This document shows, in pieces, positions 27,901-37,773 of a DNA stretch of 64,000 nt. The position numbers and the translations under genes were made by a program. Position 1 is the first letter of the stretch. Every line of letters begins with the position of its first letter. The DNA comes from Thamnaconus septentrionalis. Its lineage: Eukaryota > Chordata > Actinopteri > Tetraodontiformes > Monacanthidae. The notes under the pieces are model-generated. The model searched no databases. It saw nothing but the letters and a program-made list of their open reading frames with translations, and was not told the DNA's origin. Location of the stretch: assembly GCA_009823395.1 (NCBI GenBank), contig CM020518.1, forward strand, positions 12,582,501 through 12,646,500, in the 5' to 3' direction.

Positions 27901-30900
27901 AGCACCAAGAAGAACTGGGTCCCCACCAGTAAGCACGCTGTCACCGTCTCCTACTTCTTCGACAGCACCAGGAATGTATATCGGATCATCAGCCTGGACG
28001 GATCTAAGGTGCGAGCCACGAGTCCGAGACGGCGGCCCATTCATTTCAATGAAGTTGCTCACCCAGCGCATACGCCGAAAAGGTCTTTGACTTACGCATT
28101 CGATAATAGAGCGTGCGCAGAACTGTCACTTCCCATCATGCCTCTGTAACTCACATGATCTATTTAGCCAATCAGAACGTCACTTGCAGACACGTCAGGA
28201 CGCAGCCAATCAGAACGAGCCGAGACACTGCAGCACGTCCAACGTTGTGACATCGCGATGGAAATAAACTCTTTTCTGGTGATTTTCTGGCATTTATCAT
28301 TTTTTATGAGTAAAAGACCATAACTGAAAAATCTACAATACAAAGATTTGCTGTAAATCGCATTTCAGGTCACAGTCGTCATGTCAGCCGTTTTAAAGTC
28401 GTTTATTTTTGTATTGCGATCTATGGGGAAAATGCTTTTTTTTGTTGCTGCAGTACCTCAAGTGGCCACTGGGAAAAATTGTTACGCGCCATATTACCAG
28501 TCCGGTATCCAGTTCTTATAATACAATTCAATGGCGTCGGGCCCAAATAGTCAGCAAAATGGGTTCCAAATGTGTAGAGTTGCAGGCCGAAACATCGACT
28601 GGTCTAAAATTTCGTCCAAATTGAAACTTATTGAAAAAATTGAAAATACCAAATTATTTTTAACCTATTTAAACGTTGTATTGATTAGAGTAACGCTGCC
28701 TTGTAATTTTTCTCATCTGGTACCTTTTGAACAACTATCGCAGCATTTATATACATATATATATTTATGCATATATAAATGGGGAGAGAGGAGGAGACAG
28801 AGAGAGAAAACGTTGGCCATTTATTTTGAAGGAAACAAAATCCAGTGTAATAACTTCAATAATTTATTTACTAGACATGATAGAAAGTGGGCTGGCGTTT
28901 TATGGGGTTTTTTTTGTGAAATGAATTTGGGTCGCGGCTTCATGATGAGGAGAAAATTGATGTGGGTCCTGGGACTCCACCAGCTGAGATATGGGATACG
29001 AAAGGCGGGAAATGATTTTCCATCAGCGTCCTTCCTCCCCGCCTGCCAGCGAGTCCTCCCACGCTGATCAATAATGTTCCGCAATAATCGACTGGCGTCA
29101 GAGCTCCTCGCCCGGCGATCGCTTCCTTCCCTCCGCACTATTATTATTATCGTCATTGCATTATTATGACCTTCTATCAGCAGCTCAGCCTTTGTTGTAA
29201 CGCAGTTTTGTTTTTTGTTTTGGCGTTTTGTGTGTCTTGCGCAGGCCATCATCAACAGCACCATCACCCCCAACATGACGTTCACCAAGACGTCGCACAA
29301 GTTCGGCCAGTGGGCCGACAGCCGGGCCAACACCGTCTACGGCCTCGGCTTCTCGTCCGAGAGCCACCTGTCCAAAGTGAGGACCGCCGCTCGCACGCGG
29401 GACATTTTAATGAATATATAATGAATGACTTCCTGTTTTTTGTTTTGTTTTTTCGATTTAGTTTTAGGGCTTTTCTTGAAATGTAAACTAAATGTGTAAG
29501 AAAATAAAAGTTACTGCACAAGTTCAGAAGTAGCAATTTTAGTGCATCGTTCGTTGTAGTTGTGTAACTGTATCATCACTGTGTTGGTAAAAATGAAAAA
29601 GAGTGGACTTGCCCTTTAATAATTAGGCCTTGACATGTGTGCTAATACATTTTAGAAAACGAAAGCAGTTGTTGTTTTTGTCTCACTTGCATCGCCTCCT
29701 CTTTTTATTCGCAGTTTGCGGAGAAATTTGCCGAGTTCAAGGAGGCGGCGCGGTTAGCCAAAGAGAAGTCTCAGGAGAAGATCGAGCTCACCAGCAGTCC
29801 CTCTCAGGTTGGAACTTTCAGCCTCCCGTCCCGTCAGGTGGTCCCAAAAAAAGTAAAGTTTAAAGTTTAGCCAAAGTTTAGCACGGTGCTAAGTTAGCGT
29901 AACTAGCGTGCCGCGACGCAGACAACGCCGTCGCGCTTTGAGTCGTCTGTCCGCAGACATTTTAATTTGAAATTCGATTTTGCATGTGTGCAACGTGAAG
30001 TTATTTATCGTATATTATTAAGGTTTGCTTGCTCCATATTCAGGTGGAAGCAAAGCTTGCTTGGGTCCATATATAAAGGTTCACTGGTCTATTTGGAGGA
30101 AGATTTTTTTTTCAATAACTATCAATGTTAGCCTGCGACTTTTGTCCAAATTTTAAATTTTGGCCCCACTGTGTATTTGAGTCTGACACTCAAACTAAAG
30201 CGACAGAACGGCTAACGGCCGAGCTAACGGCCCCGTGGCCTGTGTGTCTGCCTCCTCAGGGGGGCGCTGTAAACAGGAATCTGTTGTCGGTCAACAAACC
30301 GCTTCACAAGAAGGTAACCTGGAGCGTGAACAGTCGCGCTCGGGACCGCGCTAGCCCCCCACCCCCCGAGCCCCGCCCCCAGTCGCTGACTCAGAGCCCC
30401 TCCCCTGCACCACTGTTGCAAGTAACCGTAGAGACCACCCTCCTCCCGACTGAGGTGTCGGCCGCGCGGCCGTGTGTTTTGCTGTTTGTGCCCCCCCCCC
30501 CCGCTCCCCACCACCCCGCCAGACTAACGACCAGAGACCCTCCTCTCCGCCCACGTTAACCTCCCTGCAGACGAGCCTCCCGTCTGTCCGTCCGGCATGC
30601 TCTCAGAAAGTGCCACATGGCCACATTTAAAGGGACAGTTCGCCAAAAAAAATATATAATTTTTCATTCATTCATTCATTCATTCATTTTGTCCGGCAAA
30701 GATCCGGAAAAGCGGCAGCTTTAGCTAAAAGATGTGAAACTGTTTTCGCAGGCCGCTGCAAACAGAGGGCTAAGTATGCTGCGTTCTGGAAATCCACAGG
30801 GGATTTTTGGGCAATTAATAGCGTAAGGCTCCGCTGGGGTCTGAAATTAGGCAACAGATATGGATGGAAGATTAGAATTTCCAACGTGCACCTCAGCCGA

Positions 30901-32254
30901 CTGATGGTGATTTCTGAGAGCAAGTCGGGCTCACCGCTCTAGGAAACGTGTCTTGTGTGTTTGCCGTGTTTTATCTTCACGTCGGGAGTCAGAAAAGAGA
31001 AGAGTTCAAGATTTTCTTATCGAGTGCAACGCAAAAAGAAAATGTTGAGAACTTGGCTGCAGCTGGTTAGCTTAGCCTAGCTTAGCTCAGCTAAGCTCAA
31101 CTCCAGGCTTCTCTAAGGGCCCCTGGCTCTGGTTTCACGTCCAGCCTGCACGCCGCAGGAACACACATCTGCCTTTTCGGACTCCCTACCTGAAGGATTC
31201 GCCTACAGCCTCAACTTTTCACTGCACTCTGCTGCACTGCCATAACGCTGCTTTGTTCGCTTGCTGCCGCTGCTGCCGCCGCTGCTGTGCGGGAGCAGGA
31301 GTCGGCGCCGGGTGACCTCCAGTCGCTGCCGCCCCCGGAGGACGTCAACGGCACCGAGGGGGAGAGGGTCAGGCCCACGACGCCCCAGCCTCCCGAAGTC
31401 AGAGCCGAGCCTTCCCAGAATGCACTGCCCTTCTCACACAGGTAAACCAGGAGCCAGACGAACAAAAATCATGCATTTATATCATGCATATATTTGTATA
31501 TTAGGACTGTCAGTCGATTAAAATTTTTAATCGCGATTAATCGCATAGTGTCCTGAGTTAACTAGCGATTAATCGCAAATGAATTGCTAATTTTTTACCC
31601 TGTTGTATATGTAACTTTACAAGATATTTATTGTGTTTCTTATACTCGAGGAAAAATTGGAGACAATAATAATTCCTTTGTGGAAATATTCTAGTCAAAA
31701 ACTTTATCCCACACCTGCAGTCGTCAGAGCAGCGGAATGCCCTATTTTGTTTTATTTCCTTGAAAAATCACAGTAGCGCGAGTTTGAGAGCCCAGTGCTC
31801 TTTATGAATCAGGACTTTCCCCACCTGTCCCAGTTCACCCAGCATCAGCAAGCACTGGGAGGCGGAGCTGGCGGCGCTGAAGGGCAACAACGCCAAGCTG
31901 ACGGCGGCGCTGCTGGAGTCCACGGCCAACGTGAAGCAGTGGAAGCATCAGCTGGCGGCCTACCAGGAGGAGGCAGAGAGGCTGCACAAACGGGTATCAG
32001 TCAGTCAGTCAGTCAGTCAGTCAATCGGTCGGTGGCTGGAGAGGTGAACCTGCTGGTGTTTGAAGGCTCTGTGTGTGTGTGTGTGTTTGTGTGTGTTTCA
32101 GGTGACGGAGCTGGAGTGTGTGAGCGGCCAATCGACGGCCATCAAGAGCCAAAAGTCGGAGCTGAGCAGAACAGCGGAGGAGCTGGAGGAGGCCCTGAAG
32201 GCCAAGGAGGAGGTGAGGAGTGGGAATGGGAGTGGGAATGGGAGTGGGGGTGGG

Positions 32255-32286
<32 letters not shown>

Positions 32287-32811
32287 GTGATGATGGTGGT
32301 GGTGGTGATGATTATGATGTTGATGACGATGATGGTGATGGTGATGGTGATGATGATGGTGATGATGAACTCTCTGCAGGAGCTGGAGAGCCTGAAGGCC
32401 GAAGTGCAGAGTGCCAACGAGTTCCAGACGCAGAGAGAATCACTGCTGCTCAAACTGCAGGTGAGTCCTGCAGCAGAGAGGCGGTGTTTTGGGGTTTTTC
32501 AGGTATTTGCACTGCATTTGTAACGTTCCTCCTTCCTTCCTTCCTTCCTTCCTTCCTTCCTTCCCTCCCCGCCTGGTCTCTAGGAAACGGAGTTGAGGAA
32601 CCGGATGCTGGAGAGCCGGCTGGGGGAGCTGGAGCAGCGCCTGGAGAGCAGCCTGCAGGAGCGGCAGCTGTTCCGCAGCAGCCTGCGCTCGCTGCTGGAG
32701 CTGCTGGACTGCAAGATCCTGGAGCTGACCGAGCTGCGCGACGCCCTGGCCAGGATCCTGGAGAGCAGCGGCAGCAGCGGCGGCGGCAGCACCGGCTGCA
32801 GCAGCAGCTAG
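21957..32811 (+). CDS. homer1: HOMER1 postsynaptic scaffold protein (long form), 9 coding exons
   Basis: Scaffold that links group I metabotropic glutamate receptors, IP3 and ryanodine receptors and Shank through its EVH1 domain and tetramerises by its coiled coil. Exons: 21957-21961 (ATGGG only), 27852-28008, 29245-29376, 29715-29807, 31299-31441, 31843-31993, 32102-32212, 32380-32460, 32584-32811. They sum to 1101 bp, 366 residues, as for mammalian long Homer1. The EVH1 domain spans about residues 1-111 and keeps the PPxxF-binding positions Phe14, Trp24 and Gly89. A Ser/Pro linker (ending NALPFSHS) is followed by [20 protein letters not shown] and a coiled coil to near the C-terminus. The Ser/Gly-rich tail replaces the usual ending. 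The first intron is 5.9 kb; later introns are short. The neighbour jmy supports homer1 over homer2 or homer3. Confidence 0.96.
23997..24017. repeat. (GT)n microsatellite
   Basis: About ten GT units in homer1 intron 1. Confidence 0.9.
24890..25356. mobile_element. MITE-like element with perfect 17-bp terminal inverted repeats
   Basis: AGCTGCGTTTCCATTAC at 24890-24906 is exactly inverted at 25340-25356. The 467-bp interior is A/T-rich, has no transposase, and repeats shorter parts of the terminus (GTTTCCATTACC near 25289). No convincing target duplication was found, so the superfamily is unassigned. Confidence 0.8.
25941..26127. mobile_element. Short hAT-type MITE with 9-bp flanking direct repeat
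   Basis: The 187-bp element has inverted ends built on GTTGTAGT (left) and ACTACAAC (right) and many GAGACCAAGACC-type internal repeats. CCTGGACGT occurs immediately on both sides (25932-25940 and 26128-26136). This fits an 8-bp hAT target duplication with one chance extra match. Confidence 0.8.
27126..27152. repeat. (CA)n microsatellite
   Basis: About 13 CA units in homer1 intron 1. Confidence 0.95.
28031..28525. repeat. Dispersed repeat family, copy 1 (homer1 intron 2)
   Basis: Shares ordered blocks with 62692-63075: CATTCATTTCAATG, CTCACCCAGCGCATA, CATGCCTCTGTA, AGCCAATCAG, AGCCGAGACAC, TTTTCTGG, and a right end containing TGGCCACTGG then CCAGTCCGGT. No coding capacity or terminal inverted repeat is evident. 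The family is not recognised. Confidence 0.8.
30260..30313 (+). other. homer1: Candidate 54-bp in-frame cassette exon of homer1
   Basis: Between homer1 exons 4 and 5 a segment is bounded by CCTCCTCAG and GTAACC. It is exactly 18 codons long and open in the frame needed by both flanking exons (phase 0 on both sides). It would insert [18 protein letters not shown] into the linker after EVH1. I know of no matching insert in mammalian Homer proteins, so this is a splice-signal inference only. Confidence 0.35.
31496..31690. repeat. Interspersed repeat with ATTAATCGC motifs in homer1 intron 5
   Basis: The block from GACTGTCAGTCGATTAAAA through repeated GCGATTAATCGC units resembles a repeat widespread in fish genomes. 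Its class and exact ends cannot be decided here. It fills about half of the 401-bp intron 5. Confidence 0.6.
32255..32366. repeat. (GATG)n/(GAT)n microsatellite filling homer1 intron 7
   Basis: Imperfect GAT, GATG and GGT units make up most of the 167-bp intron 7 (32213-32379), after a GGGAAT/GGGAGT run. In other frames it reads as long Met or Asp runs that are not coding. Confidence 0.95.
32527..32566. repeat. (CCTT)n tract before homer1 exon 9
   Basis: Ten CCTT units that also serve as the polypyrimidine tract of the exon 9 acceptor (CTCTAG). Confidence 0.9.
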
Positions 32812-34710
32812 GGGGCGACGTCGCTGCCCCACCAAACCGCCAACCGTCACCAGCCGAAGAAAAAATAGAAACAAATCACCTGCATGTCGTGGCTCTAGGA
32901 CGACTGGAACTCTCTCATCGGTTTCACCTCCGCTCACCATGTTTACACTCGACTGGATGCATTTTTTTTACGCTGCACACGTTTACAAGCCGAGCGAGGC
33001 GTCTCACATTGCCTTCCTTCCTTTCCTCCTTCCTTTCTTCCTTCCCTCCCTCCCTCTGGAATTCTCTGCCACCACCGAAAAACTCATCAAGTGGGTTCGT
33101 TCACATTCTTCTTCCTGTCTGTCTCTCTGAATGTCACTGCTTGACGGGATTTTGTCGAGGTTTTTTTTTTTTTTTTTTTTTTTTTTCCGCTCCCTCAATC
33201 ACAAAAGAATCCCTCTCCCCGTCGCCCCCTGCTGCCCATTTTTCTCGCTTCCTCTCGTCATCGCCAGCCAAACGAACACTTGGGAGATCGGAAAGGAAGA
33301 AGTTTGACCTCTCACCTCCGAGGGACATTGATGACGGCTTGCCAAACAAAAAAGACAAGGAGAGAGAGAGAAGGTTGCCGGTGGAGGTCAATGACGTCTT
33401 GTATTTTTTTTTTTCAACATGTGAGCAATATGGGAGCGACCGAGGCTAGAAAAAGAAAAGAAAAAGACACTTTTCACTCTCACTTTCAGGTAAATTTGCT
33501 CTCCGGTTCGTTCACACCACAAGTGAGACAGGATTTTTATTCGTATTTTTTCTGTTTTTTATTATTTTAGAAATACTTTAACTTCTCGGTGCACTTGTAA
33601 AGATGGAGTTTGTGTGTCTGAGTGACTCTCGTTCTTTTTCTTCATCCTCCCCTCGTGTCTGAAGTGCAATGATTGACTGACTTTTTTTGTTTTTGTTAAT
33701 TTATTACTAAAACGTTTCCAATGATGGTTGAAGTTGTTCAAAAAAAAAAAAAAACTTTATTTACACCTTGTTTTCACTTAATCCTTTCTATCTGTGTGGT
33801 ACGTGGCTGTCGGGGGGAGGTGACGTTTTGTTTTGGCAACACTTTTTGGAACACGTTTATCACAGAAAGTCACGATAAACTGGTTGGATTTACAGTCTTT
33901 TTTTGCCAAATACAGTTTGTTTGTTTTTCTTAGTTCCTGTACAGATTTCTTTTTTTTTTTTCTGATGTTGCCTTTGGTACAGAGAGGCATCAGTGGTAGC
34001 GGACTAGCGGTACTTTTATTTTGTGGTACTATTATTTACTATTTGCCAAAAAATGTCTGCTTCGCTAAGAGGAATCACACGGTTCACACACCTGAAGAAC
34101 ACTCAAGGGCTTGTCATTGGTTTTCGGGTATAGACTTGAAATGACTTATCGCAGTGAAACAACGTTTTTTTTTGAGTATTGCAGCTTGAAAGGGAGTTGG
34201 GGGTGGGGGTGGGGGGGTACATTTGAATAAGACTTTTAAATGTCGATAATACCACGAGCTTAAAAACACAAATTGTAATTTTGAGTTTATAGTAAAACAA
34301 AGACCAAAAGAAAACCATGCAGTTGTGTCGTTATTTGGGTTCTCTGTTGAGCTTCACATAATTACCAACAAACAAAGAAAAACAATTTAAAAAAAGAAAA
34401 AGAAAAACATATTTAGCCCTTTGTTTATAGCTTCCAGTAAAAATGCTTTGTTTTATCATCCTGTTAAAAAAAAAAAAAAAAGATGTTTTATTGGAGCTTG
34501 CACATGTTTGGAAGGGACAAAAACAAGGCAGGCCTCTGAGTTTGGAACCAACCCCAGGTGAGGGAAGAGGTATTTGTGCCCTATGCGACATCACAAAGGG
34601 TTGGTTGCCAGAACTTTCTCAATTAACAAAAACTTTTGTTTTAGAACATTTCAAACGCTAATTAATATGTGAAATATATAAAATAAATCAAAAATAAATT
34701 ACAAAAAAGT
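32812..34710 (+). other. homer1: homer1 3' UTR
   Basis: Noncoding, T-rich sequence after the stop codon, running to an AATAAA at 34682-34687. It is consistent with a single 1.9-kb 3' UTR. Confidence 0.6.
34682..34687 (+). promoter_or_regulatory. homer1: homer1 poly(A) signal candidate
   Basis: AATAAA, with a second AATAAA about 10 bp downstream. Confidence 0.6.
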
Positions 34711-34756
34711 CCCTAAAAGTACAGACACACTCGAAGACAAAATGATGCTCTGTTGT

Positions 34757-34762
34757 TTTATT
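34757..34762 (-). promoter_or_regulatory. jmy: jmy poly(A) signal candidate
   Basis: TTTATT on the plus strand reads AATAAA on the minus strand, about 3.0 kb past the jmy stop codon and only about 70 bp from the homer1 signal. Confidence 0.5.
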
Positions 34763-35482
34763 TTGAAAGGGGAAAAATATATAACAGGGATATAGAAAGT
34801 GAGGAATGTCATGGTAGGAAAGAAAAAAATGACAAATATAAAGTACATTTACATTTGCTTGCTTAAAAATTATCTCAAATATGAAGTTTCAATAAATACT
34901 TCAATACATTTAGGCATGCGGATACATTTTTTTCATGATTTACATTTCATTACAGTAAAACTCATAAAAATGACTTTTTCTTCTCAATTATTGCACTTAC
35001 GTTGTGATGGGTTTGTCCTAAACAACCAGTCACATGCATAAGGTCATAACGGTTCAAGGTTACGTTCAGGGCCACCAAGTAAAAAAAAAACAAAAAACAA
35101 AATAAAACAAAAACAGATTAAAAAAAAAGCCCAACAAACACCAGAGGGAGCCATTGCTAAACGTCACACTGAAAATCTTGGAGTATGTTGAACTGCTTGA
35201 AAGACGTAAGACGAGATGGCGCCGAAATTTCCATCCAGTTCTGATGAGAAACATTTGGGACCATTCCTTTAAATCTTGCCATCAGTGCATAACAGTACAT
35301 ATATATAGCATGTGCGGGAAATAAACCGGTTCAGTGACAGGTTTGTCGGGGTATAGAAATCAAACACTCACACACGGCAAACACAAACAACTTCATAAAA
35401 AAAAGTGACTCTTGGAAAACAAAATGTGTGAACAAAAAAAAGGCAAATTACAGATAGATGGATAAATGGAAAGATGGACAGC

Positions 35483-35545
<63 letters not shown>
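35483..35545. repeat. (GA)n microsatellite
   Basis: About 31 GA units, preceded by GATGGATAAATGGA-type repeats. Confidence 0.97.
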
Positions 35546-35546
<1 letters not shown>

Positions 35547-35606
35547 ACACACTTCCAGGTTAACAAATGTGTGAAAATTATATTTTTGTGGAGAATGTTA
35601 GCTTAG

Positions 35607-35622
35607 CCAACAGGGGGCGCCA
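35607..35622 (+). promoter_or_regulatory. CTCF-like motif between the convergent genes
   Basis: CCAACAGGGGGCGCCA matches the CTCF core pattern (CCA..AGGGGGC). It is a single motif match near the homer1-jmy convergent boundary. Confidence 0.3.
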
Positions 35623-36673
35623 AGGTCCAAGGTTTGAAGAGAGCTGGTTTCACAAACTTCTGCTCCAGGTTTTTGGGCAACTCGTGTTGAAATTCTTTGT
35701 TTTTGTCAAGAGGACCCCTTGAAACAGCTCAAACTAAAGATTTCTGTGACCACAAAATCAGTTCAACATGATTTCATCAAAACTTAAAGTGACTTCTTCA
35801 TCAAGCCGTTTTGTCCCGACTGCTTCCTGCAACGTAACTCTCAACCGCTGTTGCTTAAGCGACATAAAGCTAAACACAATAAATAAACCAACAGGTGGCT
35901 TTTTGTTACTAGATGCTGAGAAATCTCACACGCTGCGCCATTAAAACCGGCATCTCGGCTCACCTGGTCCTCGTTCAGGACCCGTTACATGAGGAGAGAA
36001 TGAATAAAAAAAAAAAAAAAGCTGCTGCTTCCACAAGCTGCTGAGCATTAAACATATTAATGAGTGATTTTTGCATGGTGGGTGTTGAGTTTACACAGGG
36101 CTGTCAGCAGCACTTCCTGTTTGCAGTGGACCCACTGGTGCAAGCCAAGCAGGACATGGAAACTCTCTTCCTGCTTGTAAATAGTCCTGAACTTTGTCAT
36201 ATTAATGTGACTATACAGACATATTTCTTTGTATTTTACGCCTAGACCTTTGAAAATGCTGTCGCCATTATTTAGACGGCGGTAACAGAAGCCTAACTAA
36301 TACTAGAACGCGGCGTAAAAATCTCTTTTTAGTCTTACAGATACTTGATGACCTTGATATTGAAGATTGATGAAGACATGGTGAATAAATAATATATCTT
36401 TGAAATTCAAAAGAAAAAGACAGACAGACTTCAATCTATAAACATATAAGAAGGACTAGGGGGCATATTTTCTTTGGGTTGAATCTTGTTTAAAAATCTT
36501 GTTTAAAATTATTTAAAATTCTCCTTAAAATGCCCAGTATTAATCATTTAACTGTGTTTAACTCTCTTGAATAGAATTATGTAAAAACGTGTAAAAGTAT
36601 ATTTCGGCATAGGTTGATTACGCCACTAAATTATTTACCGTTGTGTTTTTATCTTGAATAATTTATAGTTAAT

Positions 36674-36730
36674 AATTCATTCATTCATCTTCCATACCCG
36701 CTTACTCCCGAGCTCAGGGTCACGGGGGCA
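36674..36730 (-). mobile_element. Degraded LINE/SINE tail fragment
   Basis: (ATTC)n followed by ATACCCGCTTACTCC and GCTCAGGGTCACGGG. On the minus strand this reads as the CGTGACCCTGAG...GGGTAT...(GAAT)n tail typical of fish L2-like elements. Confidence 0.6.
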
Positions 36731-37773
36731 GTTCATAATATTTCATTATTTTTTTTATAAATTAACATGAGCACGGTAGCTGCAATTAGAAACACGTGAG
36801 ATGAAGTGGGACATCAGCAAACGGGGAAGAACGTTTAGCATTGTTTGCATTATACTTTCTGACCACTAGATGTCACTGAATCTCACACGCTGGGGGCCTT
36901 TCACGCTGCACTGCACTGCCTCCTTCAGCGGCCACCACTTGAAAACCCCCACCTCCGTCCATCGCCTCGGATCTTAACACTTTCCTTCAGTTTACTCTCC
37001 GTAAACACGCCACTTCTCATAGTTTCAGCGAGCAAAAGCGCCAAAACGAGACGTGGCTTATTTGCTTTAAAAAAAAAAAAAACATCGGACAAAGACCAAA
37101 ATGAGAAAATTCAAGTAAAAAAGTTTTGACATTTTGCAGGGACGAGACGCATCGATCTCAGGCAGCAGCCAAGCCCTACCGAAAATGTCAGAATCTTCCT
37201 TTAACAGAAACCCTCCGTTGGTGTGATGAATAACAGACTGAAAATTCATACAGTGCACAAGTGCCTGAAAACGTGCACGTCACACCTTTCCAGCAAAAAA
37301 AAGAAAGAAAAAAAAAGACCCCACGTGTTGCTTCAAGTGAGAGAAAAAAGCTGAAAAATCAAAATAGTAACAAAAAAAAAAAACAAAAACGCCGACTTCT
37401 ACAACAAACCCATCACAGCAAGCTACAGTACGACTTGGATGTAATGAGAGGTTAGACGTTGTGTCTTCTCGCCACGGACCGCACGGCAACAATGACATGT
37501 TAAAAGGAAAGACAAGGATTAGTGGTCCATCTCGTAACGACGACTTACAGAAGCAGGAAAAAAAAAACTTCCTTCCGGTATTTAAAAAAAAAAAAAAAAA
37601 AAGGAAAATCGTCTTTGTTCAAATTGCAGCAAAGGCAACTCCAGGTTGTGCAGACCCGCACCCCATCCCCCCCCCCCACTCCCACCCCCGCTGAGTCTGC
37701 TTCACAAAAACAGGAAAGAAAAAAAAAAGGAAAAAAAGTCAAAATGTGAAACAAAAATTCCCCGACTGCTTCC

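Larger units (their letters stand above)
34763..37773 (-). other. jmy: Probable jmy 3' UTR
   Basis: No gene was seen. The stretch is A/T-rich with several poly(A) runs, a (GA)n tract (35483-35545), and a degraded retroelement tail (36674-36730). It could be one 3-kb 3' UTR or a shorter UTR plus spacer. Confidence 0.5.

Noticed and set aside
30314..30559. Open Pro-rich frame downstream of the candidate homer1 cassette
   Set aside because: No splice site or similarity; low-complexity CCCC-rich sequence.
32220..33449. 409-residue plus-strand ORF with Asp runs
   Set aside because: Made of the GATG microsatellite, an out-of-frame reading of homer1 exons 8-9, and 3' UTR.
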